A stretch of 41,581 bases of DNA. It comes from an uncultured Bacilli bacterium. Its GTDB lineage: Bacteria > Bacillota_I > Bacilli_A > RF39 > UBA660. Positions 7,280 to 14,625 of the stretch are shown in pieces. The position numbers and the translations under genes are program-made. Below the pieces are notes generated by a model that saw only the letters and a list, made by a program, of their open reading frames with translations, did no database searches and was not told the DNA's origin. The stretch spans positions 1-41,581 of the forward strand of contig CAKOTD010000009.1 in assembly GCA_934120015.1 (NCBI GenBank), in the 5' to 3' direction. Position 1 is the first letter of the stretch; every line of letters starts with the position of its first letter.

Positions 7280-8707
7280 ATGAGTAAAACTAGAACACGA
7301 TTTGCACCAAGTCCGACAGGATTTATGCATATTGGAAATTTAAGGACTGCAATATTTGAATATTTAGTTGCTAAACATGATAATGGTGATTTTATATTGA
7401 GAATAGAGGATACAGATCAAACAAGAAAAGTAGAAGGAGCTACAGAATTTATTTATAATACTTGTAAGCTTTGTGGTCTTAATTTTGATGAGGGACCAAA
7501 TAATCCTGGGGAGTTTGGACCTTATGTTCAAAGTGAAAGACTAGAAATTTATCAAAAATATGCTCAAAATTTAGTAGAGAATGGAAAAGCTTATTATTGT
7601 TTTTGTACAGAAGAGAGACTTGAGCAATTAAGAAGTATAGCAGACAAGAGTAAAATACCATTTATGTATGATGGCCATTGTAAAAATTTAAGTAAGGAAG
7701 AAGTTCAAGAAAAATTAAAAAATGGTGAAAAATTTGTTATTAGACAAGCAATGCCTAAGTATGGTAAGAGTTCTTATGAAGATGTGGTATATGGTAAGAT
7801 AGAAGTAGAAAATAGAATTTTAGAAGATCAAATTTTGTTAAAATCTGATGGTTATCCAACTTATAACTTTGCTAATGTAGTAGATGATCATTTGATGGAA
7901 ATTACTCATGTTGCTAGAGGTAATGAGTATCTAATGTCTACACCAAAATATAATTTATTATATGAATCATTTGGATGGGAAAAACCAACGTATATTCATT
8001 TACCAATGGTTTTAGGTGAAGATGGTCAAAAGTTATCTAAAAGAAATGGTGATGCATCATTTATGGATTTATATAATGAAGGTTTTTTACCAGAGGCAAT
8101 TGTTAACTATTTAGCTTTGTTGGGATGGGCTCCTGAAAATAATGAAGAAATATTTAGCTTAAATGATTTAGTAAAAATGTTTAATCCAAAAAGAATTAGT
8201 AAATCACCTGCTACTTATGATGTGAAAAAACTAAAATGGGTTAATGCTCATTATATTAAAAAATTATCTGATGAGGATTTGGTTAAATTAACCAAACATC
8301 ATCTTGAAAGTGCTTATAATTTAAGTGGAAAAACTGATGAATGGATAAAAGAATTAATTCTATTATATAGAGATCATATTTCTTATGGAAAAGAAATTGT
8401 AGATGTAACTGAAATGTTTTTTAATGAAGATATAACCTCTAATGAAGAATGTAATGAGTTTATGAAAGATGAATCTGTGCCAAATACTATAAAAGTATTT
8501 ACTGATGAAATTAAATTAATAAATGATTGGACAGTTGAAAATATTAATAATGCAATTATGAATACAAAGGAAAAGGCTGGAGTAAAAGGAAAACTTTTAT
8601 ATATGCCAATTAGAATAAAGGTATCTGGAATTATGCATGGCCCAGAACTACCAAATACAATTCATTTAATAGGAAAAGAAAATGTGTTAAAAAGACTTGA
8701 AAAATAA
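7280..8707 (+). CDS. gltX: Glutamate-tRNA ligase
   Basis: 475-residue class I glutamyl-tRNA synthetase. The ATP-binding motifs are PSPTGFMHIGNLRTA (HIGH equivalent) and KLSKRNG (KMSKS equivalent). It charges tRNA-Glu in the cytoplasm. Because an AspRS of archaeal type is also encoded here, the organism may rely on GatCAB transamidation; this GluRS could be non-discriminating, but specificity cannot be read from the sequence. AGGAGAG lies before the ATG, which starts one base after the uvrA stop, so the two genes are probably translated from one mRNA. A tRNA-Glu gene follows within 200 bp. Confidence 0.97.
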   Translation: MSKTRTRFAPSPTGFMHIGNLRTAIFEYLVAKHDNGDFILRIEDTDQTRKVEGATEFIYNTCKLCGLNFDEGPNNPGEFGPYVQSERLEIYQKYAQNLVENGKAYYCFCTEERLEQLRSIADKSKIPFMYDGHCKNLSKEEVQEKLKNGEKFVIRQAMPKYGKSSYEDVVYGKIEVENRILEDQILLKSDGYPTYNFANVVDDHLMEITHVARGNEYLMSTPKYNLLYESFGWEKPTYIHLPMVLGEDGQKLSKRNGDASFMDLYNEGFLPEAIVNYLALLGWAPENNEEIFSLNDLVKMFNPKRISKSPATYDVKKLKWVNAHYIKKLSDEDLVKLTKHHLESAYNLSGKTDEWIKELILLYRDHISYGKEIVDVTEMFFNEDITSNEECNEFMKDESVPNTIKVFTDEIKLINDWTVENINNAIMNTKEKAGVKGKLLYMPIRIKVSGIMHGPELPNTIHLIGKENVLKRLEK

Positions 8708-8727
8708 GACTTGTTCTTATTTTTTTT
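8700..8727 (+). terminator. Terminator after gltX
   Basis: AAAAATAAGA pairs with TCTTATTTTT around the loop CTTGT and is followed by more T residues. It overlaps the gltX stop codon. Confidence 0.75.
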
Positions 8728-8757
8728 CATTTTTTTGATAAAAATATAAAAAAACTA

Positions 8758-8786
8758 TTGTCAAAAGTAATAAAATAAGTTATACT
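8758..8786 (+). promoter_or_regulatory. Promoter of the tRNA pair
   Basis: TTGTCA (8758-8763) and TATACT (8781-8786) are separated by 17 bp. The start should fall near 8793, 14 nt ahead of the first tRNA. It is one of the best sigma-A type matches in the window, as expected for stable RNA. Confidence 0.8.
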
Positions 8787-8806
8787 TGAATAGTCAAATG
8801 TTTTGT

Positions 8807-8883
<77 letters not shown>

Positions 8884-8891
8884 TTATATAT

Positions 8892-8968
8892 GGCCTGTTG
8901 GTGAAGTGGTTTAACACACATGCCTTTCACGCATGCATTCACGAGTTCAAATCTCGTACAGGTCACCA
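8892..8968 (+). tRNA. tRNA-Glu (TTC)
   Basis: The acceptor stem GGCCTGT/ACAGGTC contains one G-U pair. The anticodon stem CATGC/GCATG holds the loop CTTTCAC (anticodon TTC), and the T-arm is ACGAG-TTCAAAT-CTCGT. CCA is encoded. It starts 8 nt after tRNA-Ile and shares its transcript. Confidence 0.96.
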
Positions 8969-9012
8969 AATTGATTTTTACTTGAATTTTTTAGATTCAA
9001 GCAGTGATAAAG

Positions 9013-9035
9013 ACTAACAATTGTTAGTTTTTTTT
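9013..9035 (+). terminator. Terminator of the tRNA operon
   Basis: ACTAAC (9013-9018) pairs with GTTAGT (9023-9028) around AATT, followed by a run of eight T. A second inverted repeat (CTTGAAT 8981-8987 with ATTCAAG 8995-9001) lies just upstream. Confidence 0.7.
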
Positions 9036-9052
9036 GTTAGTAAAGATTTTCC

Positions 9053-9082
9053 TTGACATTTGTCGATGAGGGATAATATAGT
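9053..9082 (+). promoter_or_regulatory. Orphan promoter in the long intergenic region
   Basis: A perfect TTGACA (9053-9058) is followed after 18 bp by TATAGT (9077-9082). A small palindrome GACATTTGTC (9055-9064) overlaps the -35 box and may be an operator. Nothing coding follows for 280 bp, so it would drive an untranslated RNA or a long leader. Confidence 0.5.
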
Positions 9083-9313
9083 AAGGTATGTATATAGTAA
9101 ATATGCTACTTTTTCTAATAAATTTCATAGAGATTTTTTGGATTAGATACTATATTCTCCTTTTGACTTGAAGTAATGATGAATTATATAAAACAATTAA
9201 ACTTTTCATTATAAATATGTTTTCATTGTTTAAAAAGATTATCATAGAAATAAAATATTTATATGACTTCTATGAGCTTCACCAATATATATATTACTTT
9301 TTTTGTAAATATA
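9083..9313 (+). other. Non-coding stretch, possible small RNA or leader
   Basis: This is the main part of the only gap longer than 300 bp (8969-9365). I see no reading frame with a ribosome binding site on either strand. It holds a perfect 8-bp inverted repeat (TCATAGAA 9242-9249, TTCTATGA 9268-9275) and an AT-rich imperfect hairpin around a T-run near 9283-9316. It does not match any riboswitch, T-box, 6S or SRP RNA that I can recognise. With the TTGACA promoter upstream it could encode an RNA of roughly 200 nt. Confidence 0.3.
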
Positions 9314-9342
9314 TTGAATTGTGACTGCTTTTAAGATATAAT
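9314..9342 (+). promoter_or_regulatory. Promoter of the truB gene group
   Basis: TTGAAT (9314-9319) and TATAAT (9337-9342) are separated by 17 bp, 23 nt before the ATG at 9366. It should drive the unknown gene, truB and probably the SNF2 gene. Confidence 0.75.
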
Positions 9343-9365
9343 ATTTCTATTTAATGGAGGTCTTT

Positions 9366-9770
9366 ATGGAACAAACTATTTATCAAGATATAATTAAAAT
9401 ACTAGTTGAAGGTATGATTGAAAATAATATTGAATATTTAAAATTTACTGATGAAAATATTGAATATTTAGTTTTGCAAATTAATGAATATTTTTTTAAA
9501 TTAAAATTAGATAACATTAAATTTGATAAGGTTTTGTTTAGCTTGTCATTGTTTAAGATATATCCCAATATATTTTCACATTATAATTCAACTGAAAAGT
9601 TATTTAAAATAGCATTTGATTCAACTGAAAAAAATGAAATACAAACTATTAATAATAATATAATTTCATTTTATAAAGATAGAATATATGATTTGTCACA
9701 CAATCTTTTGGAAAACAATGAAGATATGTTTGTACTAAGAAATTCTAAAAAGAAAGTGAAATTAGCATAA
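9366..9770 (+). CDS. Hypothetical protein upstream of truB
   Basis: 134-residue protein that I do not recognise. It is rich in Ile, Asn, Lys and Glu and looks soluble and mainly helical, with no signal peptide, membrane segment or cysteine motif. The ATG at 9366 is used because ATGGAGG (9354-9360) is its ribosome binding site; the earlier in-frame ATG at 9354 is part of that site. The gene ends two bases before truB, which itself lacks a good Shine-Dalgarno sequence, so the two are likely translationally coupled. In Bacillus this slot holds rbfA, but none of the RbfA core (DPR...VTVT-type motif) is visible, so it is not called RbfA. Confidence 0.75.
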   Translation: MEQTIYQDIIKILVEGMIENNIEYLKFTDENIEYLVLQINEYFFKLKLDNIKFDKVLFSLSLFKIYPNIFSHYNSTEKLFKIAFDSTEKNEIQTINNNIISFYKDRIYDLSHNLLENNEDMFVLRNSKKKVKLA

Positions 9771-9772
9771 AT

Positions 9773-10639
9773 ATGGATGGAATTTTAATCGTAGATAAAC
9801 CAAAAGGATATACAAGTAGAGATGTTGTAAATATAGTAGGTAAAAAGTTTGGGACAAAGAGAATAGGCCATACTGGAACTCTTGATCCTAATGCAACTGG
9901 TATTTTAGTTTTATGTCTTGGAAAGGCAACTAAGCTAGTTGAAAAACTTACATCAAATGATAAAAAATATGTTGCTACTATAACACTTGGCATTCAAACA
10001 GATACATTAGATGGTGAAGGAAAAATATTAAGAAAAGAAAAAGCCATATACCCAAAGGATCAAATTATAGATGTTTTAAATGAAATGATAGGCAGTTATA
10101 TGCAAGAGGTTCCAATATATTCAGCAGTTAAAATAAATGGAAAGAAATTATATGAATATGCTCGGGATGGTGAAGATGTATCTCTTCCCAAAAGATTAGT
10201 TACCATTAAAGATATAAATTTAGTTGGTGATGTTAAATATGATAATAATAAAACTATATTTAATATTGAATGCTCTGTTAGCAAAGGTACTTATATTAGA
10301 AGTTTAGTTAATGATATTGCTACTAAATTAAATACAATTGGCATAATGTCTGAGTTAAGAAGAATTAAACAAGGAAACTTTTGTATATCTGATGCTTATA
10401 CTTTAGATGATATAAATAATAACAATTATAAAATTATTTCAATTGTTGATGCTTTATCTGGTATTTATACTATGAATGCAAATGATGAACTTTTATTTAA
10501 AATAAGAAATGGTGTTAAGATTATTAATAATTATAATGTAGATGAAATACTTTTTATAGATGATAAAAATAATGCAGTTGCACTTTATAAGGAAGATGAA
10601 AATGATTCTACTTTATTAAAAGTTTATAAGATGTTTTAA
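9773..10639 (+). CDS. truB: tRNA pseudouridine(55) synthase
   Basis: 288-residue TruB, which converts uridine 55 in the T-loop of tRNAs to pseudouridine. The N-terminus MDGILIVDKPKGYTSRDVV and the catalytic motif GHTGTLDPNATGILVLCLGKATK, with the catalytic Asp of LDP, are diagnostic. The VPIYSAVKINGKKLYEYAR and SKGTYIRSLVNDIATKL motifs are also present. Length fits the Bacillota enzymes (about 300). It follows the unknown gene by 2 bp and precedes the helicase gene by 16 bp. The next gene in Bacillus would be ribC (FAD synthetase), here replaced by the SNF2 helicase. Confidence 0.97.
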   Translation: MDGILIVDKPKGYTSRDVVNIVGKKFGTKRIGHTGTLDPNATGILVLCLGKATKLVEKLTSNDKKYVATITLGIQTDTLDGEGKILRKEKAIYPKDQIIDVLNEMIGSYMQEVPIYSAVKINGKKLYEYARDGEDVSLPKRLVTIKDINLVGDVKYDNNKTIFNIECSVSKGTYIRSLVNDIATKLNTIGIMSELRRIKQGNFCISDAYTLDDINNNNYKIISIVDALSGIYTMNANDELLFKIRNGVKIINNYNVDEILFIDDKNNAVALYKEDENDSTLLKVYKMF

Positions 10640-10655
10640 GGATGTAGGTGATATA

Positions 10656-13600
10656 ATGTTTAATACACTTAGAGAAAAAATAATTGATATTGTAGGAGCA
10701 AGTAATTATAGAAAAGCTAAATTGCTTCCTTTAGATAGTGTTCAAAATCAAAAGGTTTTAACCATTCTTGGCAATAGTAAAATATATAAATATAAAGTTG
10801 ATTCAATTAATAATGATAATACATATAATGTTGAAATAATTATGCAACATAATGAAGTTATTGGATCTAATTGTACTTGTCCTATGTGTGATGAAACAGG
10901 ATCTTGTAAACATATTGCTCTTGTTCTTATCAAATATGGAAATGAAATATTTCCTAATCTCATAAATGAAGAAATAAAGGTTGAAAATGAACTTGAAACG
11001 TCTCAAAAAATAATTAATGATTTATATAATCTTAATGGTAATTATGATCATAAAACCATTTTAAATTTAGAAATTGAACTTAGACAGGGCTCAGGTTATG
11101 GAAGAGGTGGAGTATATGTTTATTTAAAAGTAGGTGAAAATAAATTATATTCACTTAATAATAAACTATCTCTATTTTTAAATACATATAACGGTTTTTA
11201 TGAATCTTATGAATTTGGTAAACAATTTACCTATGATCCATCTATACAAAAATTTAACGAAGTTGATAGTAAAATAATTGATTATATTGATAGTATTTAT
11301 GATAATGAACATAATTATTATGAATCTGCTCCATTATTAAAAGGAAAACAAATCTTAGATTTTTTAAATTTATTAGAAAATAAAGAATTTAATGTTTATC
11401 CATATTATCATTTTAATGGTTTTATTAAACAAAATCCTTTTGAATTTAAAATAACAAAACATGATGATTTATATAATTTAACATATAATGCTGATTATAA
11501 ATACTTATTTGTTAATAATTTTATTATAAAAGATAATTTACTTTATCAAATAGATAAAGAACTTGCTAATGTACTTACAATTATGAATAAATATAAAACA
11601 AATAGTTTAACATTTGAGAAAAAAGATTTATCTAAATTGGTAATAGGTATGGGTAATAAAGTATTAGAAGAAAAGACTAGTTATGATGAAGGAATTAAAG
11701 ATGATTTTGTTATAATAAAGCCTAAAACGGAACTATATTTTGACTTTTTAGATAATGTTGTTTGTAATATAAAATTTAATTATAAAGGAACAGAACTATA
11801 TTATGGAAGTGATAATAATAGTGTTTTACGTAATTATGAGTATGAAAATAGTGTTGTATCTGATGTTATTAGTCATAATTTTAACTATGATGATAATAAG
11901 TTTGTATTAAATGATTTAGATGACTTTGATATCTTTTTAGATAAAACATTACCCGAATTAAAACAAAAGTATGATATATATACAAGTGAAAAATTAGATA
12001 ATACTAAAATAATTGAAAAAACACATATAGTATCACATTTTTCTATAGGTACAGATAATATCTTTAAATATGATTTTAATTTAGATGGCATAGATACAAG
12101 TGAAATATCACATATCTTTGATAGTCTTCATAATAAAAAGAAATATTATAAATTAAAAAATGGTAATGTTATTAATCTTCAAAATGAAAATTTAAAAGAA
12201 TTTAATAGTTTAACAAATGATTTAAATATAAATCCCAATAATATAGAAAATAATCATGAATATATTATTCCTAAATATAGGGCTATTTATTTAGATAGTT
12301 TAAAATATAATATGGTTAAAACAAATAATTTATTTGATGAATTTATAAATAAATTTAAAAAATATAAGAATATTTCATTAGATATAAATGATGATATTTT
12401 AAGAGAGTATCAAGTAGTTGGTGTTAAATGGCTTTATAATATATATAAATGTGGTTTCGGAGCCATTCTTGCTGATGAAATGGGTTTAGGAAAGTCTATT
12501 CAAATTATTTATTTTATTAAACAGTTAATTAAAGAAAATAGTGATTATAAATTTTTAATTGTTGCTCCAACATCACTTATATATAACTGGGAAAATGAAT
12601 TTAATAAATTTGGTAATGACTTGAAATATAAAGTAATTGCGGGTACTAAAAAAATACGAAATGAAATATTTGATAGTATAAGTAACATTAATATTATAAT
12701 TACAACATATGGTTTATTAAGAGAAGATTCTGATATATATAAAGATTATCATTTTGAAGTTATGATTATTGATGAAGCTCAAAATATTAAAAATCCTAAA
12801 GCCATTATTACAAAAACAGTTAAAAATATTAAGAGTAATATTAAGTTTGCTTTAACAGGTACACCACTTGAAAATTCTGTAACAGAATTATGGAGTATTT
12901 TTGACTATATTATGCCTGGATATTTAAGTAGTTTAACATATTTTCAAGCAAAGTATAATATAAAAGAAATAGATGATGAAGCACTAGATATATTAAAATC
13001 ACTTGATAAACAAATTACTCCGTTTATATTAAGACGTAAAAAAAGTGATGTTCTTAAAGATTTACCGGATAAAATAGACAATAATATATATTTAGATTTG
13101 TATCCTGAACAAAAGAAAGTATATGTAGAACAATTAAAAAAGACAAAAGAGGAAATGGATGAAATAATAAGTTCAGAAGGATTCCTTAAAGCAAGATTTA
13201 AAATATTACAATTGTTAACGAGATTAAGACAAATTTGTATTGATCCAAAACTTGTTTTTGATGAATATAAAGGTGAAGCTATTAAAATAGATACTATTAC
13301 GAGTTTAGTAAAAGATATTGTAAAAAATAATCACAAAATACTTATTTTTACTAGTTATAAAAAAGCTTTAGAAATTGTCATGAAAAGTTTTGAAAAAGAA
13401 AATATTACATATTATATAATTGATGGATCAGTATCTAGTAAAAAAAGAGCAGAATTAGTTGATGCCTTTAATAATGATAATACAAATGTTTTCTTAATTA
13501 TGCTTAAAGCCGGTGGAACTGGTCTTAATTTAACTAGTGCGGATGTTGTTATCCATTTGGATTTATGGTGGAATCCACAAGTTGAAAATCAAGCAACAGA

Positions 13601-13811
13601 TAGAGCACATCGTATTGGTCAAAAAAACACAGTTGAGGTTATTAGACTTATTTGTAAAGGAACAATTGAAGAGAGAATTTTAGACCTACAAAATAAAAAG
13701 AAGTTATTGAGTGATGCTTTAATAGAAGGGGATGTTAGAGATCAAAACATGATTTCTAACTTAGATGAAAAAGAAATTAGAAATTTACTTTCTTTTAGTG
13801 ATGAAGATTAA
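10656..13811 (+). CDS. SWIM zinc-finger SNF2-family helicase
   Basis: 1051-residue SNF2-type ATPase of the bacterial HepA/RapA-like group. A SWIM zinc motif lies near the N-terminus (Cys73-x-Cys75, Cys84-x-His86). A poorly conserved 500-residue middle follows, then the helicase core: DEMGLGKS Walker A near residue 605, DEAQ near 706, ALTGTPLENS, and the C-terminal half with TSYKKALEIV, KAGGTGLNLTSADVVIHLDLWWNPQVENQATDRAHRIGQ. Such proteins move on double-stranded DNA or act on RNA polymerase; the exact substrate is unknown for this group. It starts with AGGTGAT upstream and sits 16 bp after truB, in the place of ribC. No methylase or nuclease is adjacent, so a defence role is not indicated. 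Confidence 0.93.
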   Translation: MFNTLREKIIDIVGASNYRKAKLLPLDSVQNQKVLTILGNSKIYKYKVDSINNDNTYNVEIIMQHNEVIGSNCTCPMCDETGSCKHIALVLIKYGNEIFPNLINEEIKVENELETSQKIINDLYNLNGNYDHKTILNLEIELRQGSGYGRGGVYVYLKVGENKLYSLNNKLSLFLNTYNGFYESYEFGKQFTYDPSIQKFNEVDSKIIDYIDSIYDNEHNYYESAPLLKGKQILDFLNLLENKEFNVYPYYHFNGFIKQNPFEFKITKHDDLYNLTYNADYKYLFVNNFIIKDNLLYQIDKELANVLTIMNKYKTNSLTFEKKDLSKLVIGMGNKVLEEKTSYDEGIKDDFVIIKPKTELYFDFLDNVVCNIKFNYKGTELYYGSDNNSVLRNYEYENSVVSDVISHNFNYDDNKFVLNDLDDFDIFLDKTLPELKQKYDIYTSEKLDNTKIIEKTHIVSHFSIGTDNIFKYDFNLDGIDTSEISHIFDSLHNKKKYYKLKNGNVINLQNENLKEFNSLTNDLNINPNNIENNHEYIIPKYRAIYLDSLKYNMVKTNNLFDEFINKFKKYKNISLDINDDILREYQVVGVKWLYNIYKCGFGAILADEMGLGKSIQIIYFIKQLIKENSDYKFLIVAPTSLIYNWENEFNKFGNDLKYKVIAGTKKIRNEIFDSISNINIIITTYGLLREDSDIYKDYHFEVMIIDEAQNIKNPKAIITKTVKNIKSNIKFALTGTPLENSVTELWSIFDYIMPGYLSSLTYFQAKYNIKEIDDEALDILKSLDKQITPFILRRKKSDVLKDLPDKIDNNIYLDLYPEQKKVYVEQLKKTKEEMDEIISSEGFLKARFKILQLLTRLRQICIDPKLVFDEYKGEAIKIDTITSLVKDIVKNNHKILIFTSYKKALEIVMKSFEKENITYYIIDGSVSSKKRAELVDAFNNDNTNVFLIMLKAGGTGLNLTSADVVIHLDLWWNPQVENQATDRAHRIGQKNTVEVIRLICKGTIEERILDLQNKKKLLSDALIEGDVRDQNMISNLDEKEIRNLLSFSDED

Positions 13812-13819
13812 AAAAATAC

Positions 13820-13848
13820 TTGATTATTCATAAATAATAGTGTATATT
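13820..13848 (+). promoter_or_regulatory. Promoter of rpsO
   Basis: TTGATT (13820-13825) and TATATT (13843-13848) are 17 bp apart. Initiation near 13855 would begin the RNA just before the leader fold at 13858. Confidence 0.65.
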
Positions 13849-13857
13849 AAATATGTA

Positions 13858-13902
13858 CTTATTCTTGGATTTGAGATTCTCCAACTTTTATCTAAGTATA
13901 AG
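13858..13902 (+). promoter_or_regulatory. S15-type leader fold before rpsO
   Basis: CTTAT-T-CTTGGAT (13858-13870) pairs with ATCTAAG-T-ATAAG (13890-13902), giving 5 and 7 bp on either side of a T-T mismatch with one G-U pair. A small inner hairpin (GAG/CTC) lies between. The purine-rich sequence up to the Shine-Dalgarno AGGAG follows. Ribosomal protein S15 is known to repress its own mRNA through such leaders in Bacillota; assignment to a specific leader class is inference. Confidence 0.55.
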
Positions 13903-13929
13903 GGAATATAAGAAAAGGAGAGATTGAAG

Positions 13930-14199
13930 ATGGCTTTAACAAAAGAAGCAAAAGCAGAAATTGTAAAAAAATATGGAAAGGGTACTAATGATACAGGTTC
14001 AGCAGAAGTTCAAATTGCTATTTTGACTGAAGAAATTAAGAACTTAACTGAGCATTTAAAAGAACACAAACATGATTTCCATTCAAGAAGAGGATTATTA
14101 AAGAAAGTTGGTAAAAGAAGAAGTTTGCTTAACTATTTAATAAAAAATGATGTTACAAGATATCGTGAGGTTGTTAAATCATTAGGCTTAAGAAAATAA
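13930..14199 (+). CDS. rpsO: Ribosomal protein S15
   Basis: 89-residue uS15 of the small ribosomal subunit, which binds 16S rRNA early in assembly. The sequence MALTKEAKAEIVKKYG, DTGSAEVQIAILTEEI, HKHDFHSRRGLLKKVGKRRSLLNYL is standard, including the conserved LTEHLKEHKHD and SRRGLL rRNA contacts. Length is identical to most bacterial S15 proteins. The ATG at 13930 is used, 9 nt after AGGAG; an in-frame TTG six bases upstream is too close to the ribosome binding site. It has its own promoter, an S15-type leader and a strong terminator immediately downstream. Confidence 0.98.
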   Translation: MALTKEAKAEIVKKYGKGTNDTGSAEVQIAILTEEIKNLTEHLKEHKHDFHSRRGLLKKVGKRRSLLNYLIKNDVTRYREVVKSLGLRK

Positions 14200-14214
14200 T
14201 TTATAAATAAAAGT

Positions 14215-14244
14215 AGGCACTCTTTTTTGAGTGCCTTTATTTTT
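14215..14244 (+). terminator. Terminator after rpsO
   Basis: AGGCACTC (14215-14222) pairs perfectly with GAGTGCCT (14229-14236) around a T6 loop and is followed by TTATTTTT. It separates rpsO from the next gene, although partial read-through to pnp is likely because no promoter is evident there. Confidence 0.88.
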
Positions 14245-14262
14245 GAAAGAAGGTTTATCGAA

Positions 14263-14622
14263 ATGAAATTAGATAATGTTTATGTTGCAGAAATTAATGC
14301 TATAATTTCTCATAAGATAGAATATATGGATCTACTATATATTAGTGATGAATATGAATCTATACCAATAAAATTGGCCCTTATATATTCAAAGCAGGGA
14401 ACCAAATACTATGATTTACAAACAGGGGAGAAATATAAAACATTTAATGATATGCCAGAACATGGGGATTTAATAGTTAATGTAAAAAAAATGATGTCTT
14501 ATAGGGATTTTTTATATAATGAACAGGAAAAAAATCCACATTTAAAAGTGAAAAATAACATGTTTAAAAGAAAAATGTTAACACTATTTAATGATGCAAA
14601 AAAAGATATAAAATGGAGGTAG
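14263..14622 (+). CDS. Hypothetical protein between rpsO and pnp
   Basis: 119-residue soluble protein that I do not recognise. It begins MKLDNVYVAEINAIISHKIEY, has an Asp/Glu/Tyr-rich middle and a basic C-terminus (KNNMFKRKMLTLFNDAKKDIKWR). The ATG at 14263 follows GAAAGAAGG by 9 nt; a longer reading frame beginning inside the terminator is rejected. It ends 3 bp before pnp, whose Shine-Dalgarno sequence lies over its last codons, so the two genes are co-translated. In Bacillus rpsO and pnp are adjacent with nothing between, so this is a lineage-specific insertion. Its basic tail would suit RNA or degradosome contact, which is only a guess. Confidence 0.75.
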   Translation: MKLDNVYVAEINAIISHKIEYMDLLYISDEYESIPIKLALIYSKQGTKYYDLQTGEKYKTFNDMPEHGDLIVNVKKMMSYRDFLYNEQEKNPHLKVKNNMFKRKMLTLFNDAKKDIKWR

Positions 14623-14625
14623 GAA

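Noticed and set aside
10656..13811. SNF2 gene as part of a phage-defence system (DISARM or similar)
   Set aside because: No methylase, nuclease, DUF1998 or phospholipase D gene is nearby; the neighbours are truB and rpsO.
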